From: Alcanivorax sediminis
GTDB taxonomy: Bacteria > Pseudomonadota > Gammaproteobacteria > Pseudomonadales > Alcanivoracaceae
Direction of reading: 5' to 3'
DNA length: 64,000 bases
NCBI RefSeq assembly: GCF_009601165.1
Contig: NZ_WIRE01000001.1
Span: 310,001-374,000 of the forward strand
Shown: positions 33,998 to 43,764 of the stretch, one piece after another
Numbering within the stretch: the first letter of the stretch is position 1
Layout: every line of letters starts with the position of its first letter
Program-made: the position numbers and the translations under genes
The notes under the pieces: model-generated
The model's database searches: none
What the model saw: the letters and a program-made list of their open reading frames with translations, nothing else
What the model was told of the DNA's origin: nothing

Positions 33998-36967
33998 CTA
34001 CTTGATCGAGCCGCTCTGGAAGGTCAGATTCACACCACCCACTGGAATGGCCAGGTCAATGGTGGCCAGCCCGGAACCGATGTTGACGTCGATGTCCTTG
34101 GCGGTGAGGCTTTCCAGACCGATCACCATGCGGCCATCCGGCAGGAAATCTACCGGCCCCTTGAGCTGCACATCATCCAGCGGATAGCTGTAGAGATTGT
34201 GCGGCAGAGGCAAACCCAGTGGCTCCATCTCCTGGGCATCCAGCAGCAGATCCAGTGCGGTATCAAAGGTGAGCTGATCTTCCACCTCGTCATAACGAAT
34301 CCAGCCTTGCAGTGGCAAGGTACGCCGCCCTGTGCCGTCATCCCGGTAACGGGCACGCATCACCAGCGGGCCGGTCGGCACAGAGGTGGGCACTCCAACC
34401 AGCTGGGCATGGACATCCTTGCTGGTGGTATAGAGAACCGGTGGGTAGAGGGTCACTTCCACCGCCTGCTCGGCCTCGTCCCAGCCAACGATATCCACGT
34501 TGATCCCCCCGTTGAGGTAGGTATCTTTCTGGTCCGGGCAGCTTAGCGGCTGCAGCAGCAAGGTAAAACCACACCCCACATTGGCTCCGGTCACCGCCCC
34601 GCCGTAGCCGGTAACGCCCAGCCGGGCCGCGTTGGCAGGCACCGGGTAGACGCCGCTACCGGCAGGCACTTCCACAGTGGCTGTTTCCTCGCTGTCGACC
34701 AGGAAGTTGGCGTTCACGTCCGTCTTGGGCAGATTGCGCAGTGGCAGAAACACATTGTCTGTTGCTTCAGCGCCAACGAAGGCAACGCTCAAATCCGGCC
34801 CGCCGACATCACTCTCCGGCGCCAGCAGCTGTGCGGTTTGCAGGGGCATACCCGCGGATGAGCAGATCACGTTCTGGCCACAGCCGGTCGCCGAGTGAGA
34901 TCCCAGCACATAGCGATAAAGCTGGCCCTGCTCCCAGGGTGCCTGGGGAATAATGGTCAGCTCGCGAAGCTGCGGGGACAACGTGGCCGGCACCACCTCA
35001 AGGCAGTTACCCGCAGCATCGATTTTCTCTACGCGGACACTGCCATCATCACAGCTGGTGCCCAACACCATGCTGCTGGTATCCATATCCTGGGAAAACT
35101 GGATGGCGATGGCCCGGTTGGCCGGCAGGGTCGGCAGCGGCAGCACATCCCCGGCCTGGCCTTGGGTATTGCTGACGCATTGCCCTTGCTCCCCTGCCGC
35201 CAGATCACGGCTGGCGGGATCCACCGCACAGGGATAGCCTGGATACACGGTGGTGGCATTGGGCGACCGCGGTGCATTGGTACTGAAGGACGGCATACTG
35301 AACGTCACGGTTTCCGGGCTGGCCGGGTTGCCGCGCAAATCCTGCACACCATCCGTAAGCGCGACCTGATACTCCGTCCCAAAGCTCAAGGGTTGATCCG
35401 GCATCAGCACCACCGAAGCACCATCCACTTGCCACTGAAACGGCACCGCGCTGCCCTGCTGAGTCAGCATCAACGTCACGCCGGGCTCAATGGTGGTCTG
35501 ATCTGGCGTTTCGTTCAGATTGAGAATGATCGGGTCACCGGGACGGAAGCGGTCGGCAAAATCTCCCGGCTGCCAGCTCTGTAGAACCGGGCCGCTGATA
35601 TCCGCCACTGGCTGGGGCGCATTCTCCTGATCTGCATAGGATTCCATGTGGAAACTGAGTACACCGTAAGCCGTTTCAATACCCAGCACTTCCGGCTCAA
35701 CCACGCCAACGGCATCGATCACCATGCGCCCTTCTTCCACAATGGCCCGGCCCACCAGATCCACCTGCAACAGGCTCTGGGTGAAGGCACCATTGGCGCG
35801 GGAATCCGCGGTGGAGAATGCCAGATCCAGGGTTAGCTCCACTCGTCGCGGTGCTTCGGGGCTCTGGCTGTAAGGCGTAGGCAACAGGTAGCCGTTGGCA
35901 TCGGAGACAAAACTCACTGTCACATCACCGGAATCAAAACCGGCCGGCAGATAGCCACCAATCAACACGTCCAGTGGCTCACCTTCCAGCAGCGAACCTT
36001 TACTGATTCGCAGCGGCGCGGCATCCGGGTAATTGGGGATGTACGCCAGATCGGCAAACACGTTACCGGACAGCTTTGACACGGTGGTGTCACCCAACAA
36101 CTTGGCCACCAACGGCACACAGTTAATCGGGGCTCCGGTCAAAGGTGACCGAGTCACGCCGTCCTCATTACAGCCTTTGACGGGATCTGCTGCCATGGCT
36201 TCCAGCACCAGCGTTTCGCTGGGGGCCGAATCCTCAGGAACCAGAGAGTAGCTCGCGCCTCCGGTCAGGCTGTTTCCGAACACGCTGGCCAGGTCGCTGG
36301 TCAGGGTCAGGGTGTAGGTGTTCCCCGGCGTCAGGTCTTCCACCGGATCGATGGTCAGCCGGTTGCCTCCACTGAGCACCGATACCGGAATCACGTTATC
36401 GGCGTTGTCGGTCAGCGTGACCGAGCTGCCGTAATCCACAGTGGTCGCATCCAACGGTTGGGAAAACTGGAGTCGCAGGGTGGAAAAATCCATCAGCGGA
36501 CGGTTCTCTGCCGGCGAAAAGCGGCTGACCACAAAATCCGCCGCCTGCTGCTGCGCTTCCACCGCGCCCCGCTTGGCAGAGCCGGTGACAAAATTCAGAG
36601 CACCACCACCGACGCCCTCCAGGGTCATGCCTGCCAGCGCCAGGGTGTATTCGCTGTTGAACGCCAACGGTGCCGATGGTGTGACCACCAACGAACTGCC
36701 GCCATCGGCCCAGGACACCGCCACATTGACCGCGCCTTGCGGCCCATTCAGGGTGACATCGCTCTCTGCCAGCCCCGGCGGTTCGGAAAACTGCACCACC
36801 AGCGGCGCGTGCACTGACACGCCAGCCTGCTCATCGGCAGGATAGGTGTAGAACACATGACCTTTTTCCCGGCCGCTGAAATCCACTGTCTGTTCACTGC
36901 CACCACCGCCACAGGCGGCCAGCAGACTGGCAGCGGCAACCAGTAATACGCTACGCATTATCATCAC
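33998..36967 (-). CDS. Large Ig-like lipoprotein, AupB-like, pair 1
   Basis: 989 residues. A lipoprotein signal ends in LLAAC. Repeated SbsA/Big_5-type Ig-like segments follow (YTYPADEQAGVSVHAPLVVQFSEP near the start; MDFSTLRLQFSQPLD; FRPGDPIILNLNE). A core shared by all four paralogs includes INCVPLVAKLLGDTTVSK and VLGIETAYGVLSFHMESY. An altered Asp-rich loop (NLPKTDVNANF) and a C-terminal FLPDGRMVIGLES block complete it. It starts 12 bp after the barrel gene with a GGAGG ribosome site. By gene pairing it corresponds to AupB of Marinobacter, which works with AupA in taking up micelle-solubilised alkanes. That identity is inferred from pairing and distribution, not from an alignment. Confidence 0.75.
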   Translation of the reverse strand: MMIMRSVLLVAAASLLAACGGGGSEQTVDFSGREKGHVFYTYPADEQAGVSVHAPLVVQFSEPPGLAESDVTLNGPQGAVNVAVSWADGGSSLVVTPSAPLAFNSEYTLALAGMTLEGVGGGALNFVTGSAKRGAVEAQQQAADFVVSRFSPAENRPLMDFSTLRLQFSQPLDATTVDYGSSVTLTDNADNVIPVSVLSGGNRLTIDPVEDLTPGNTYTLTLTSDLASVFGNSLTGGASYSLVPEDSAPSETLVLEAMAADPVKGCNEDGVTRSPLTGAPINCVPLVAKLLGDTTVSKLSGNVFADLAYIPNYPDAAPLRISKGSLLEGEPLDVLIGGYLPAGFDSGDVTVSFVSDANGYLLPTPYSQSPEAPRRVELTLDLAFSTADSRANGAFTQSLLQVDLVGRAIVEEGRMVIDAVGVVEPEVLGIETAYGVLSFHMESYADQENAPQPVADISGPVLQSWQPGDFADRFRPGDPIILNLNETPDQTTIEPGVTLMLTQQGSAVPFQWQVDGASVVLMPDQPLSFGTEYQVALTDGVQDLRGNPASPETVTFSMPSFSTNAPRSPNATTVYPGYPCAVDPASRDLAAGEQGQCVSNTQGQAGDVLPLPTLPANRAIAIQFSQDMDTSSMVLGTSCDDGSVRVEKIDAAGNCLEVVPATLSPQLRELTIIPQAPWEQGQLYRYVLGSHSATGCGQNVICSSAGMPLQTAQLLAPESDVGGPDLSVAFVGAEATDNVFLPLRNLPKTDVNANFLVDSEETATVEVPAGSGVYPVPANAARLGVTGYGGAVTGANVGCGFTLLLQPLSCPDQKDTYLNGGINVDIVGWDEAEQAVEVTLYPPVLYTTSKDVHAQLVGVPTSVPTGPLVMRARYRDDGTGRRTLPLQGWIRYDEVEDQLTFDTALDLLLDAQEMEPLGLPLPHNLYSYPLDDVQLKGPVDFLPDGRMVIGLESLTAKDIDVNIGSGLATIDLAIPVGGVNLTFQSGSIK

Positions 36968-36979
36968 AGCCTCCGCTTA

Positions 36980-38338
36980 TCAGAATTTCAGGGTCAGCGA
37001 ACCACTGAAGACATGCACGTCGCCATCCGCTTCCACCTGCTCACTGGGCTGCGGGTAAACCGCAGATTGGGTGTCGTAGATATCAAAGGTGCGCGACTCC
37101 AGTTTTTGATACTGGTAACCCACATCCAGGCGCACCGGATAGGCCAGCAACCAGGGCTCGTCGAATTTTGCCGTCAGGCCAAGGCCGGCAATCCACTTGT
37201 CGCCGTCAAGATAGTTCACGTCCACAGACGCATCAGAATCCAGTGGAGATTCACTGAACGCCAGACCACCAGTGACCGCAAACACCTCATTAAGCTGGAA
37301 CTCACCGCCAATGCGGGGGATCAGAATATCCTTGAATTTCAGCTGTCCCACATCACCGTTAACGCTCTGGTCCTTGATGGTGTCGTCCTCGAACTCTTCT
37401 TCCAGTTTTGACCACTGCTGCCATTCCAGGGTGACACCGGCACGCCAGCGATCCGCCCGGTAGTGCAGGCCACCCGTGAGGATGTTTGGCTGATAGGAAT
37501 CCAGAGTGGAAATACGCAGAGGCAAGCCCGGCGCACCGATCACCCCTGGAATAATCGCATCGGCGGACACTTCGGTCTGGGTGTTGGAATACATGCGATA
37601 GGCAAAGGCGGTTTCCAGGCCATCGAACCAACAGTTGTCACCTTCTGCGCAGAAGGTTTTTCCCCAATCCATGTTCATGCTGAGAATCGGGCGAATGGAG
37701 GGCTTGGCCGAGACATCCAGCTGTTCGTACTGGGTATTGCCGGCCAGGTCTGTCGTGGCGCGCAGATCCGCCGCCGCGTGCAGGGTGATCCGTGCGGTGG
37801 CCCCCACATCAATACCGCGCCACACCTGGGTAGCACCACCCAGATTGAGGAACAGGGGTTGGCGACCGTATTCCAGATACTGACCTTGCTGAGACGTGGT
37901 GGAATCAAACGCCAGCATCTCCTCACCGTACTCTTCCACCCCGAGCATGAAACCCAGATAGAAAGGGTGGCCATACTGGGTGAGCGAGGTCAGGTTGGTC
38001 TTCATGCCAATCAGCACCTGCTGGGCAGGGGAATCCTGCAATACATCACCGCGCCGCAGCGGAGCATCAGCACCGCCAAGGCTGTTGGCGCGCAATTCAT
38101 GCTCCGCATGCATCAACCCGACGGTCAGCTCACCACGTGAGTCGTGGGCCAGATAGGCCGGATTGTAATAGGTGGCGGAAACCTGGCTGTTAAACATGCT
38201 CAACGCCTGGGCCGAGGCCAGATCTGAAGGCAGTACGCCGTAGGTGGTACCAATGTTACCCATACTTCCCAAGGCAACAGACTGCATCAACACACCGCCA
38301 GCCATGACGGCGATACGTCCCGAAAAGGAAACAGACAT
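36980..38338 (-). CDS. Outer-membrane FadL/TraF_2-like barrel, AupA-like, pair 1
   Basis: 452 residues from ATG 38338 behind AGGAGC; a longer frame adds an unlikely N-terminus. A signal peptide ends near ALGS. The mature start MGNIGTTYGVLPSD and TYYNPAYLA recall the NPA motif of FadL-type transporters. The protein ends SLTLKF, a BAM-recognised C-terminal strand. It is paired with a large lipoprotein 12 bp downstream. It is closest to the barrel of pair 3. Automated annotation may name this family TraF (conjugal transfer), which does not fit the context. Confidence 0.75.
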   Translation of the reverse strand: MSVSFSGRIAVMAGGVLMQSVALGSMGNIGTTYGVLPSDLASAQALSMFNSQVSATYYNPAYLAHDSRGELTVGLMHAEHELRANSLGGADAPLRRGDVLQDSPAQQVLIGMKTNLTSLTQYGHPFYLGFMLGVEEYGEEMLAFDSTTSQQGQYLEYGRQPLFLNLGGATQVWRGIDVGATARITLHAAADLRATTDLAGNTQYEQLDVSAKPSIRPILSMNMDWGKTFCAEGDNCWFDGLETAFAYRMYSNTQTEVSADAIIPGVIGAPGLPLRISTLDSYQPNILTGGLHYRADRWRAGVTLEWQQWSKLEEEFEDDTIKDQSVNGDVGQLKFKDILIPRIGGEFQLNEVFAVTGGLAFSESPLDSDASVDVNYLDGDKWIAGLGLTAKFDEPWLLAYPVRLDVGYQYQKLESRTFDIYDTQSAVYPQPSEQVEADGDVHVFSGSLTLKF

Positions 38339-38706
38339 TCTTATGCTCCTGACGTTCTTGTTGCTTTTCTCGTCGCCGGGATAGCGACACGGGCAAGACC
38401 CTGTCAGGGGTGAACAATTATTCACATAGGAAAAAAGCGGTAATCGGTGTAATCCGGGAAGCGAATTCGTAAAAAACTTTCAAATAGTGAACGGGGTTCC
38501 ACTAGGAAGATGACACTCGTCAGGCACGGTTGTGCCAGAAGAGGTGTCGCATCGCGACGGAACCGTCGCTCCCACAGGTGGAGATTTCCGGCGTGGGTGC
38601 CGCTTTCTTTGTGGGAGCAGCGGTTCCGCCGCGATGAACCAAAAAATGCCCCGGCAAGCCGGGGCGAGGACAGTCATGCGAAAGGAAATCGCAGCACGCG
38701 TATCCG
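38339..38706. repeat. Intergenic region with an inverted REP pair, pair 1 promoter side
   Basis: A second REP type is present at 38549-38637: gcgacggaaccgtcgctccc and, inverted, gtgggagcagcggttccgcc. Between 38400 and 38500 an A/T-rich part with tgaacaattattcaca (imperfect palindrome) probably holds the promoter of barrel gene 1. No gene is seen. Confidence 0.75.
38640..38665 (-). terminator. Rho-independent terminator of the pair 2 lipoprotein gene
   Basis: GCCCCGGC-AA-GCCGGGGC with a - strand T-tract, about 40 bp after the stop. Confidence 0.88.
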
Positions 38707-41700
38707 TTACTGGATGGACACGCTCTGATAGCTGAGGTTGATACCGCCAGCCGGGATTTGCAGTGTCACCTTGCCGCCTTCAAAACCGGCCAGTGAGATC
38801 TCCAGATCCACGTCCAGCGGAGCCTGATTCTGCAGGCCGATAAAGAGGCGGCCATCCGGCAGGAAGTCCAGCGGCCCTTCCAGCACCACATTATCAATCG
38901 GCAAGCTCTTCACATTGTGCTCAAGACCAATCGGCAGACTCAGCGCCGGCGCATCGAACAGCAGATCGAACGGGATACGGAATACCGGACCATCCGGGGT
39001 TTCCACGATATAGCCCACCGGCGGCACCGTACGCGGGCTGTTCGGGTCATTCGGATCTTCCGGCTCATAGCGCACCCGCATGATGTTGGGACCGGTTGCG
39101 GTATCAATCGGGATCAAACCGATGTTATCGAGGTTGGTAGCCTCAATCAGATCGGAAACCAAGGAGGCATCCAGCAAACCATTGACCACATCAGCCAGCG
39201 CGTCACCAATCAGCGGGATATTTCCCAGCAAGGTATCCAGGGTGCCTTCGGAAGTTAGCTGCACACCAATCACTGCGGTGGCATCCAGGTTAGTGAGCGC
39301 CACCGTGGTGGGGTAAATCACCACTGGCACACCCTGCTCCACTTCATCGAAGTCCAGGATTTCGGTGTTCAGCAAACCGGTCACATACATGATCTTCTCG
39401 CTATCACATTGTGTCGGCGTGCCACCCGCTGTGTCATCGAACCCGCAACCGGTGTTGGCATAGGACACCAACCCTTCACCACCGGTACCCCGTGGCACGA
39501 TGAAGGTGGCATTGGCCGGGGTATCTGCCGGATCCAGGGTGTCACCGGTGATCACCGGTTCACCGCTGTCGATCTGGAAGTTGTTGTTCACATCGGCACT
39601 GGGCAAGTTCGCCAGTTCCTGGAAGATGGTGTTGGCAGCAGGGCCGCCCTTGAACAGGATCTCCATGTCCGGACCACCGTCTTTCAGACCGCCACCCAGC
39701 AGAGGGGCACTCTGGAAAGGAAGGCCGTCAGCGGAACAGATACCCGCACACCCGGTGCCGCCACCATTACCCGCCATCACATAGCGGTAAAGGGCTCCCT
39801 CTACCCACGGTTGCTCCGGAGTAAAGGTCACATTGCGCGTTTCCACCTTCAGCTCACCGGCAACCGGCTCCCAGCTGCCTGCATTGTCTTTCTCTACCAG
39901 GAAGGTATTACCCAGTGTGATCGTGGACGCATCCATGTTCTGGGAAAAACGCACAATGATGGAACGGTTGGACGGAAGATCCACGATGGGTATCTGATCC
40001 ACGACAACCTGTTCAGCTTCCGCACTGGAAGAGATACAGGAGCCCTGGAAGCCAGAATCGATCGCCGTCTGATCTGCCACCGTACTGGCACAGGGGAAAC
40101 CGGGATAGACCGTGGACGCGAAAGGACCGCGACGCACATCGCCGGGGTCGTTGATCACATACTCTGGCAAGGTGAAGTCGAGACTGTTATCGCCTTCCAG
40201 GCTGTCCAGCATTTGCAGGGGGTTACCCGCCAGATCGGTAATTTCCGGCGTGGTTGTGACCACATACTCCACACCATATTCCACCGCCGGATCGGGATGA
40301 ATCACCAGGGCATTACCGCTCAACGCCCAACTGAAAGGTTCAGCAACTCCACCCTTGGTCAACTGCAGCGTGGTGCCTGGGATAATGGAATCCGGCTCCA
40401 GCGCTTCATTGAAATGGATCACAATGGGCTCACCCGGTTCCATACGGTCGGCCACATTGCCCGGCTGCCAGGACAGCTCAGCACCATTATCTCCATTCAT
40501 GACCGGGACAAACGGGTTCACCGTATCCAGCGGCTGCGCAGGCGCATTTTCCTGATCGCGATAGGATTCCATGCGGAAACTGAGTACGCCGTAGCTGCTT
40601 TCCACACCCAGCACGCGAGGCTCAACGACCGTGATGGCGTCGGTGTTCAGCTGGCCATCTTCGATCAGGCCAGTACCCACCAATTCCAGGTGCATAAGAT
40701 TCTGTGTGAAGGCACCATTGGCGCGCGCGTCGGAGGTGGAAGTGGCCACATCCATCATCAAACGCAGCTGCTTGGGCGCATTATCGCTTTCGGCGTTGGG
40801 GTTGGGGAACAGGTAGCCAGTGGCGTCAGAAATGATCTGCACCGTCACTTCACCGGAATCGAAGCCCACCGGCACTTCACCGCCGATAAATACTTCCAGC
40901 GCATCCCCTTTCAGGATGCCACCTTTCTTCACTCGCAGTGGCGTTACCTCCGGGAAGCTCGGGGCAAACGCCAGCTCTGCGTAGACATCCCCGGACTGCT
41001 TGGAAACGGTCTTGTCTTGCAGCAGGGTACCGATGACTGGCACACAGTTAATCGGCTGACCGGTCAGGGCTGACAGGCGTACGCCCTCATCCAGACACCC
41101 CAGATCCTTGTCTGCCGGCGGCGCATTCGTCACCAGAACCGCACGCTCACCGGTCGTCGGGGAGGTGGTGTCCTGCGGCACAGTGCTATGGGTGAAGGCG
41201 GCAATGGTATCGCCTGCCTCGTTCTTCACACCATCGATGACCAGTTCATAGGTCTGGCCGGGCACCATGTCGTCTTTTGGATCTACCGTGATGGCGGTGC
41301 GCCCCACCAACAATTGCGCCGGCACAAGCTCACCGTTGCTCATCAGGCTAACGGTTGAGCCGTACACGGCGCTGCTCACATCAATGGCCTGGGTGGTGCG
41401 AACACGGAAGGACGAGAAGTCCATGCTCTTGAACTGGCCATCATCCGGGAACAGGGAGGACACCTCGAACGTGTCGCTGGTGCGCTGGGTCGCCAGCGGA
41501 CCTTCCAGAGCGGCACGGGTGGTGAAGTTCAGGGCACCATCCTTGAACGTGGTGGTTTCGCCCAGGACCTTGACCCCGTTCATCACCACTTTATAGGCGG
41601 AGGCGGGCTTGAGTGCGTCCACCGGAGTCAGGACCACACCCTTGCCACCCGCTACGGATTCCAGGGTGAAGGCTACGCTCTCACCCTCCGGGCCAGTAAA

Positions 41701-41922
41701 GGCGAAGTTGCTGGCACTCGCCTTAACGGTATGACTGAACTGCAACGCCACGATTGCACGCGGAGCCACTTGTTCCTGGTTATCCAGCGGATAGGTGTAA
41801 TGCAGGTTACGCGCATTGAAAGTGGGCGTATCGAAGCTCACATCGGCGCTGTCGCCACCGCAGCCGACCAGGGAGGCCGCTGCTATGGCTGATGCGATGA
41901 GGGCAATCTTGTTCTTTTTCAT
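38707..41922 (-). CDS. Large Ig-like lipoprotein, AupB-like, pair 2
   Basis: 1071 residues with a lipoprotein signal ending SLVGC. It has the same architecture as its paralogs: LHYTYPLDNQEQVAPRAIVAL, INCVPVIGTLLQDKTVSK, VLGVESSYGVLSFRMESY and the C-terminal FLPDGRLFIGLQ block. The Asp-rich loop is NLPSADVNNNFQIDSGE. The C-terminus (GGINLSYQSVSIQ) is closest to lipoprotein 1. It starts 12 bp after barrel gene 2, behind GGAGG, and a terminator follows it. A role in alkane or lipid uptake is inferred by comparison with AupAB. Confidence 0.75.
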   Translation of the reverse strand: MKKNKIALIASAIAAASLVGCGGDSADVSFDTPTFNARNLHYTYPLDNQEQVAPRAIVALQFSHTVKASASNFAFTGPEGESVAFTLESVAGGKGVVLTPVDALKPASAYKVVMNGVKVLGETTTFKDGALNFTTRAALEGPLATQRTSDTFEVSSLFPDDGQFKSMDFSSFRVRTTQAIDVSSAVYGSTVSLMSNGELVPAQLLVGRTAITVDPKDDMVPGQTYELVIDGVKNEAGDTIAAFTHSTVPQDTTSPTTGERAVLVTNAPPADKDLGCLDEGVRLSALTGQPINCVPVIGTLLQDKTVSKQSGDVYAELAFAPSFPEVTPLRVKKGGILKGDALEVFIGGEVPVGFDSGEVTVQIISDATGYLFPNPNAESDNAPKQLRLMMDVATSTSDARANGAFTQNLMHLELVGTGLIEDGQLNTDAITVVEPRVLGVESSYGVLSFRMESYRDQENAPAQPLDTVNPFVPVMNGDNGAELSWQPGNVADRMEPGEPIVIHFNEALEPDSIIPGTTLQLTKGGVAEPFSWALSGNALVIHPDPAVEYGVEYVVTTTPEITDLAGNPLQMLDSLEGDNSLDFTLPEYVINDPGDVRRGPFASTVYPGFPCASTVADQTAIDSGFQGSCISSSAEAEQVVVDQIPIVDLPSNRSIIVRFSQNMDASTITLGNTFLVEKDNAGSWEPVAGELKVETRNVTFTPEQPWVEGALYRYVMAGNGGGTGCAGICSADGLPFQSAPLLGGGLKDGGPDMEILFKGGPAANTIFQELANLPSADVNNNFQIDSGEPVITGDTLDPADTPANATFIVPRGTGGEGLVSYANTGCGFDDTAGGTPTQCDSEKIMYVTGLLNTEILDFDEVEQGVPVVIYPTTVALTNLDATAVIGVQLTSEGTLDTLLGNIPLIGDALADVVNGLLDASLVSDLIEATNLDNIGLIPIDTATGPNIMRVRYEPEDPNDPNSPRTVPPVGYIVETPDGPVFRIPFDLLFDAPALSLPIGLEHNVKSLPIDNVVLEGPLDFLPDGRLFIGLQNQAPLDVDLEISLAGFEGGKVTLQIPAGGINLSYQSVSIQ

Positions 41923-41934
41923 GGTGCGCCTCCG

Positions 41935-43290
41935 TTAAAACTTGAGGGTGACGGAGCCAGAGAAGACATGGACATCGCCTTCCGTGCTCACGCGCTCATA
42001 GGGATTGGTAACACCCGGCTCAGTGCTGGTCAGTTCAAACTCGCGCTCTTCCAGCATCTGGTACTGGTAACCGAAGTCAAGGCGAACCGGATAGGCGAGG
42101 ATCGGCGGGTTGTGAATGATCAAGGAGCTACCCAGACCGATGATAATCTTGTCGTTATCGTAGAAGTTCACATCCGGGGTCTGAAGACTTTCCAGCGGGC
42201 TCTCCTGGTAAGCAGCACCACCAAACAGGATCATGTGCTTGTTAACGGTCCACTCAGCACCGATACGCGGCACAATAATGTCTTTGAATTTTGCGTTGGC
42301 CTGATCTCGCACGGTATCGCGAGCCAGTTCATCCTCAAGGTCACTCCAGTTCTGCTGTTCAACCGAGATCGCAGCGCGGAAGTTGTCCGAGAAGTGATAA
42401 AGAATACCGCCACTGAAAATATCTGGCTGGTAGGAATCGATGGTATCAATCAACACCGTGATACCCGGATCGATCACCGTTCCCGGGATGGTCAGGTTAG
42501 ATTCCACTGCGGTACGCGACTCGGTGTGGCCACGGAAGGCGAAAGCCGTTTCCAGGCCCGTCCAGATACCACAATCTTCCCTGCCGCAGAACATCTTGTC
42601 GTATTCCAGGTTCAGGGACAGCACCGGGCGAATCACCGGCTTGGCCGACACATTCAATTCTTCGTACTGGGTTTCCCCTGCCAGATCCGCACTGGCAATC
42701 AGTGTGGCTTCATTACGCAGGGAAACGAGGACAGATGCACCGGTAGATATACCGTTACCGCCTTCAAGCCCGCCACCAATGCTCAGGAACAGCGGCTGAC
42801 GTCCGTATTGGAAGTTCTGACCTTCGCGTGAGTTCTTGGACTCAAAGGCAATCATCTCTTCACCGAACTTTTCTACACCAGCGACGATCGCGAAATAGAT
42901 TGGATGGTCGAACTTGGTCATATCCGTCAGATCAGTCTTGAGGGCAATGATCTGTTGCTGGGTGTCTGCAACATTCGCGCGGCTGCCGTCCCGGATTACG
43001 GCAGCACCACCACCGCTGGGGTTGCCCAGGCTGTTTACGTCCAGTTCGTGTTCACCGTGCATCAACCCGACTGTCAGCTCACCTCGCTCATCCTGAGTCA
43101 GGTAGGCGGGGTTGTAATAAATCGCGGAAGCCTGGGTATTGAAGAGGGAAAGCCCCTGCGCTGTACCCACGTCGGTGGGCAACAAGCCATAAGTACTGGC
43201 TGTATTACCCATGGCGGCGAAGGCCGGGGCGCTCAGCAGGGTCGAGAAAAGGGCTGCAGCCCCCAGACGGCTAAAGGGTTTGACGGACAT
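41935..43290 (-). CDS. Outer-membrane FadL/TraF_2-like barrel, AupA-like, pair 2
   Basis: 451 residues. A signal peptide ends APAFA; mature start AMGNTASTYGLLPTD, then IYYNPAYLT. Ends SVTLKF for barrel insertion. FHG-rich loops (FAFRGHTESRT) and a CGREDCG pair of cysteines are present. It belongs with the barrel of pair 4 rather than with pairs 1 and 3. The start follows GGAGA. Likely forms an outer-membrane channel for hydrophobic compounds together with the lipoprotein encoded downstream. Confidence 0.75.
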   Translation of the reverse strand: MSVKPFSRLGAAALFSTLLSAPAFAAMGNTASTYGLLPTDVGTAQGLSLFNTQASAIYYNPAYLTQDERGELTVGLMHGEHELDVNSLGNPSGGGAAVIRDGSRANVADTQQQIIALKTDLTDMTKFDHPIYFAIVAGVEKFGEEMIAFESKNSREGQNFQYGRQPLFLSIGGGLEGGNGISTGASVLVSLRNEATLIASADLAGETQYEELNVSAKPVIRPVLSLNLEYDKMFCGREDCGIWTGLETAFAFRGHTESRTAVESNLTIPGTVIDPGITVLIDTIDSYQPDIFSGGILYHFSDNFRAAISVEQQNWSDLEDELARDTVRDQANAKFKDIIVPRIGAEWTVNKHMILFGGAAYQESPLESLQTPDVNFYDNDKIIIGLGSSLIIHNPPILAYPVRLDFGYQYQMLEEREFELTSTEPGVTNPYERVSTEGDVHVFSGSVTLKF

Positions 43291-43721
43291 ATGGTTTCTC
43301 CGGCGTTTGTTATTCGGCTTATTGCCACTGTCTCACTGAGCGTGGCGTTGTTGCAGCGAAGATCAGGTGAACGGTATGCACCGGCTGACCTGTACTCGCC
43401 TGTGTATATGCAATAAGTAAAACAAAACGCTGGTACCACAGCCGTTGCGAAAAGGTTGGGAATAGTTGAGATACGGTGTGTGACTTGGCGGACTTGTTAA
43501 GGTGTGTAATCGGAGTGTTTCGATGAGCAAGATGCCAGCCCCACCGACTATACAAAGGCGGCCCTTCTGGCGCCGGGGCCTGTTCGGGCTGGGGCTCAAA
43601 GGGTGCAGGAAGCGCCTTTAACAACAGAAAAACCTGCCCGGACGGTATTGCGGCTCCTGTGTAGCTGCCAGCGGAAGAGCCCCCTCGCCAAGCGGATGAC
43701 TCAGGGGTAAGCGCCAGACAC
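43291..43721. other. Intergenic region upstream of barrel gene 2
   Basis: About 430 bp before the terminator at 43722. It should carry the promoter for pair 2. Short open frames here (for example 43319-43723) lack a plausible product or ribosome site. No REP arm was seen. Confidence 0.5.
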
Positions 43722-43751
43722 AAAAAAGCCGGCGCGATGGCCGGCTCTTTT
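43722..43751 (-). terminator. Rho-independent terminator of the pair 3 lipoprotein gene
   Basis: AAAAAAGCCGGC ... GCCGGCTCTTTT, a 6-8 bp stem just 14 bp past the stop. Confidence 0.88.
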
Positions 43752-43764
43752 GGAGTGACAGACG

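Noticed and set aside
43319..43723. 134-codon - strand open frame
   Set aside because: No ribosome site, no domain, Pro- and Arg-rich low-complexity product, and it lies in the promoter gap of pair 2.
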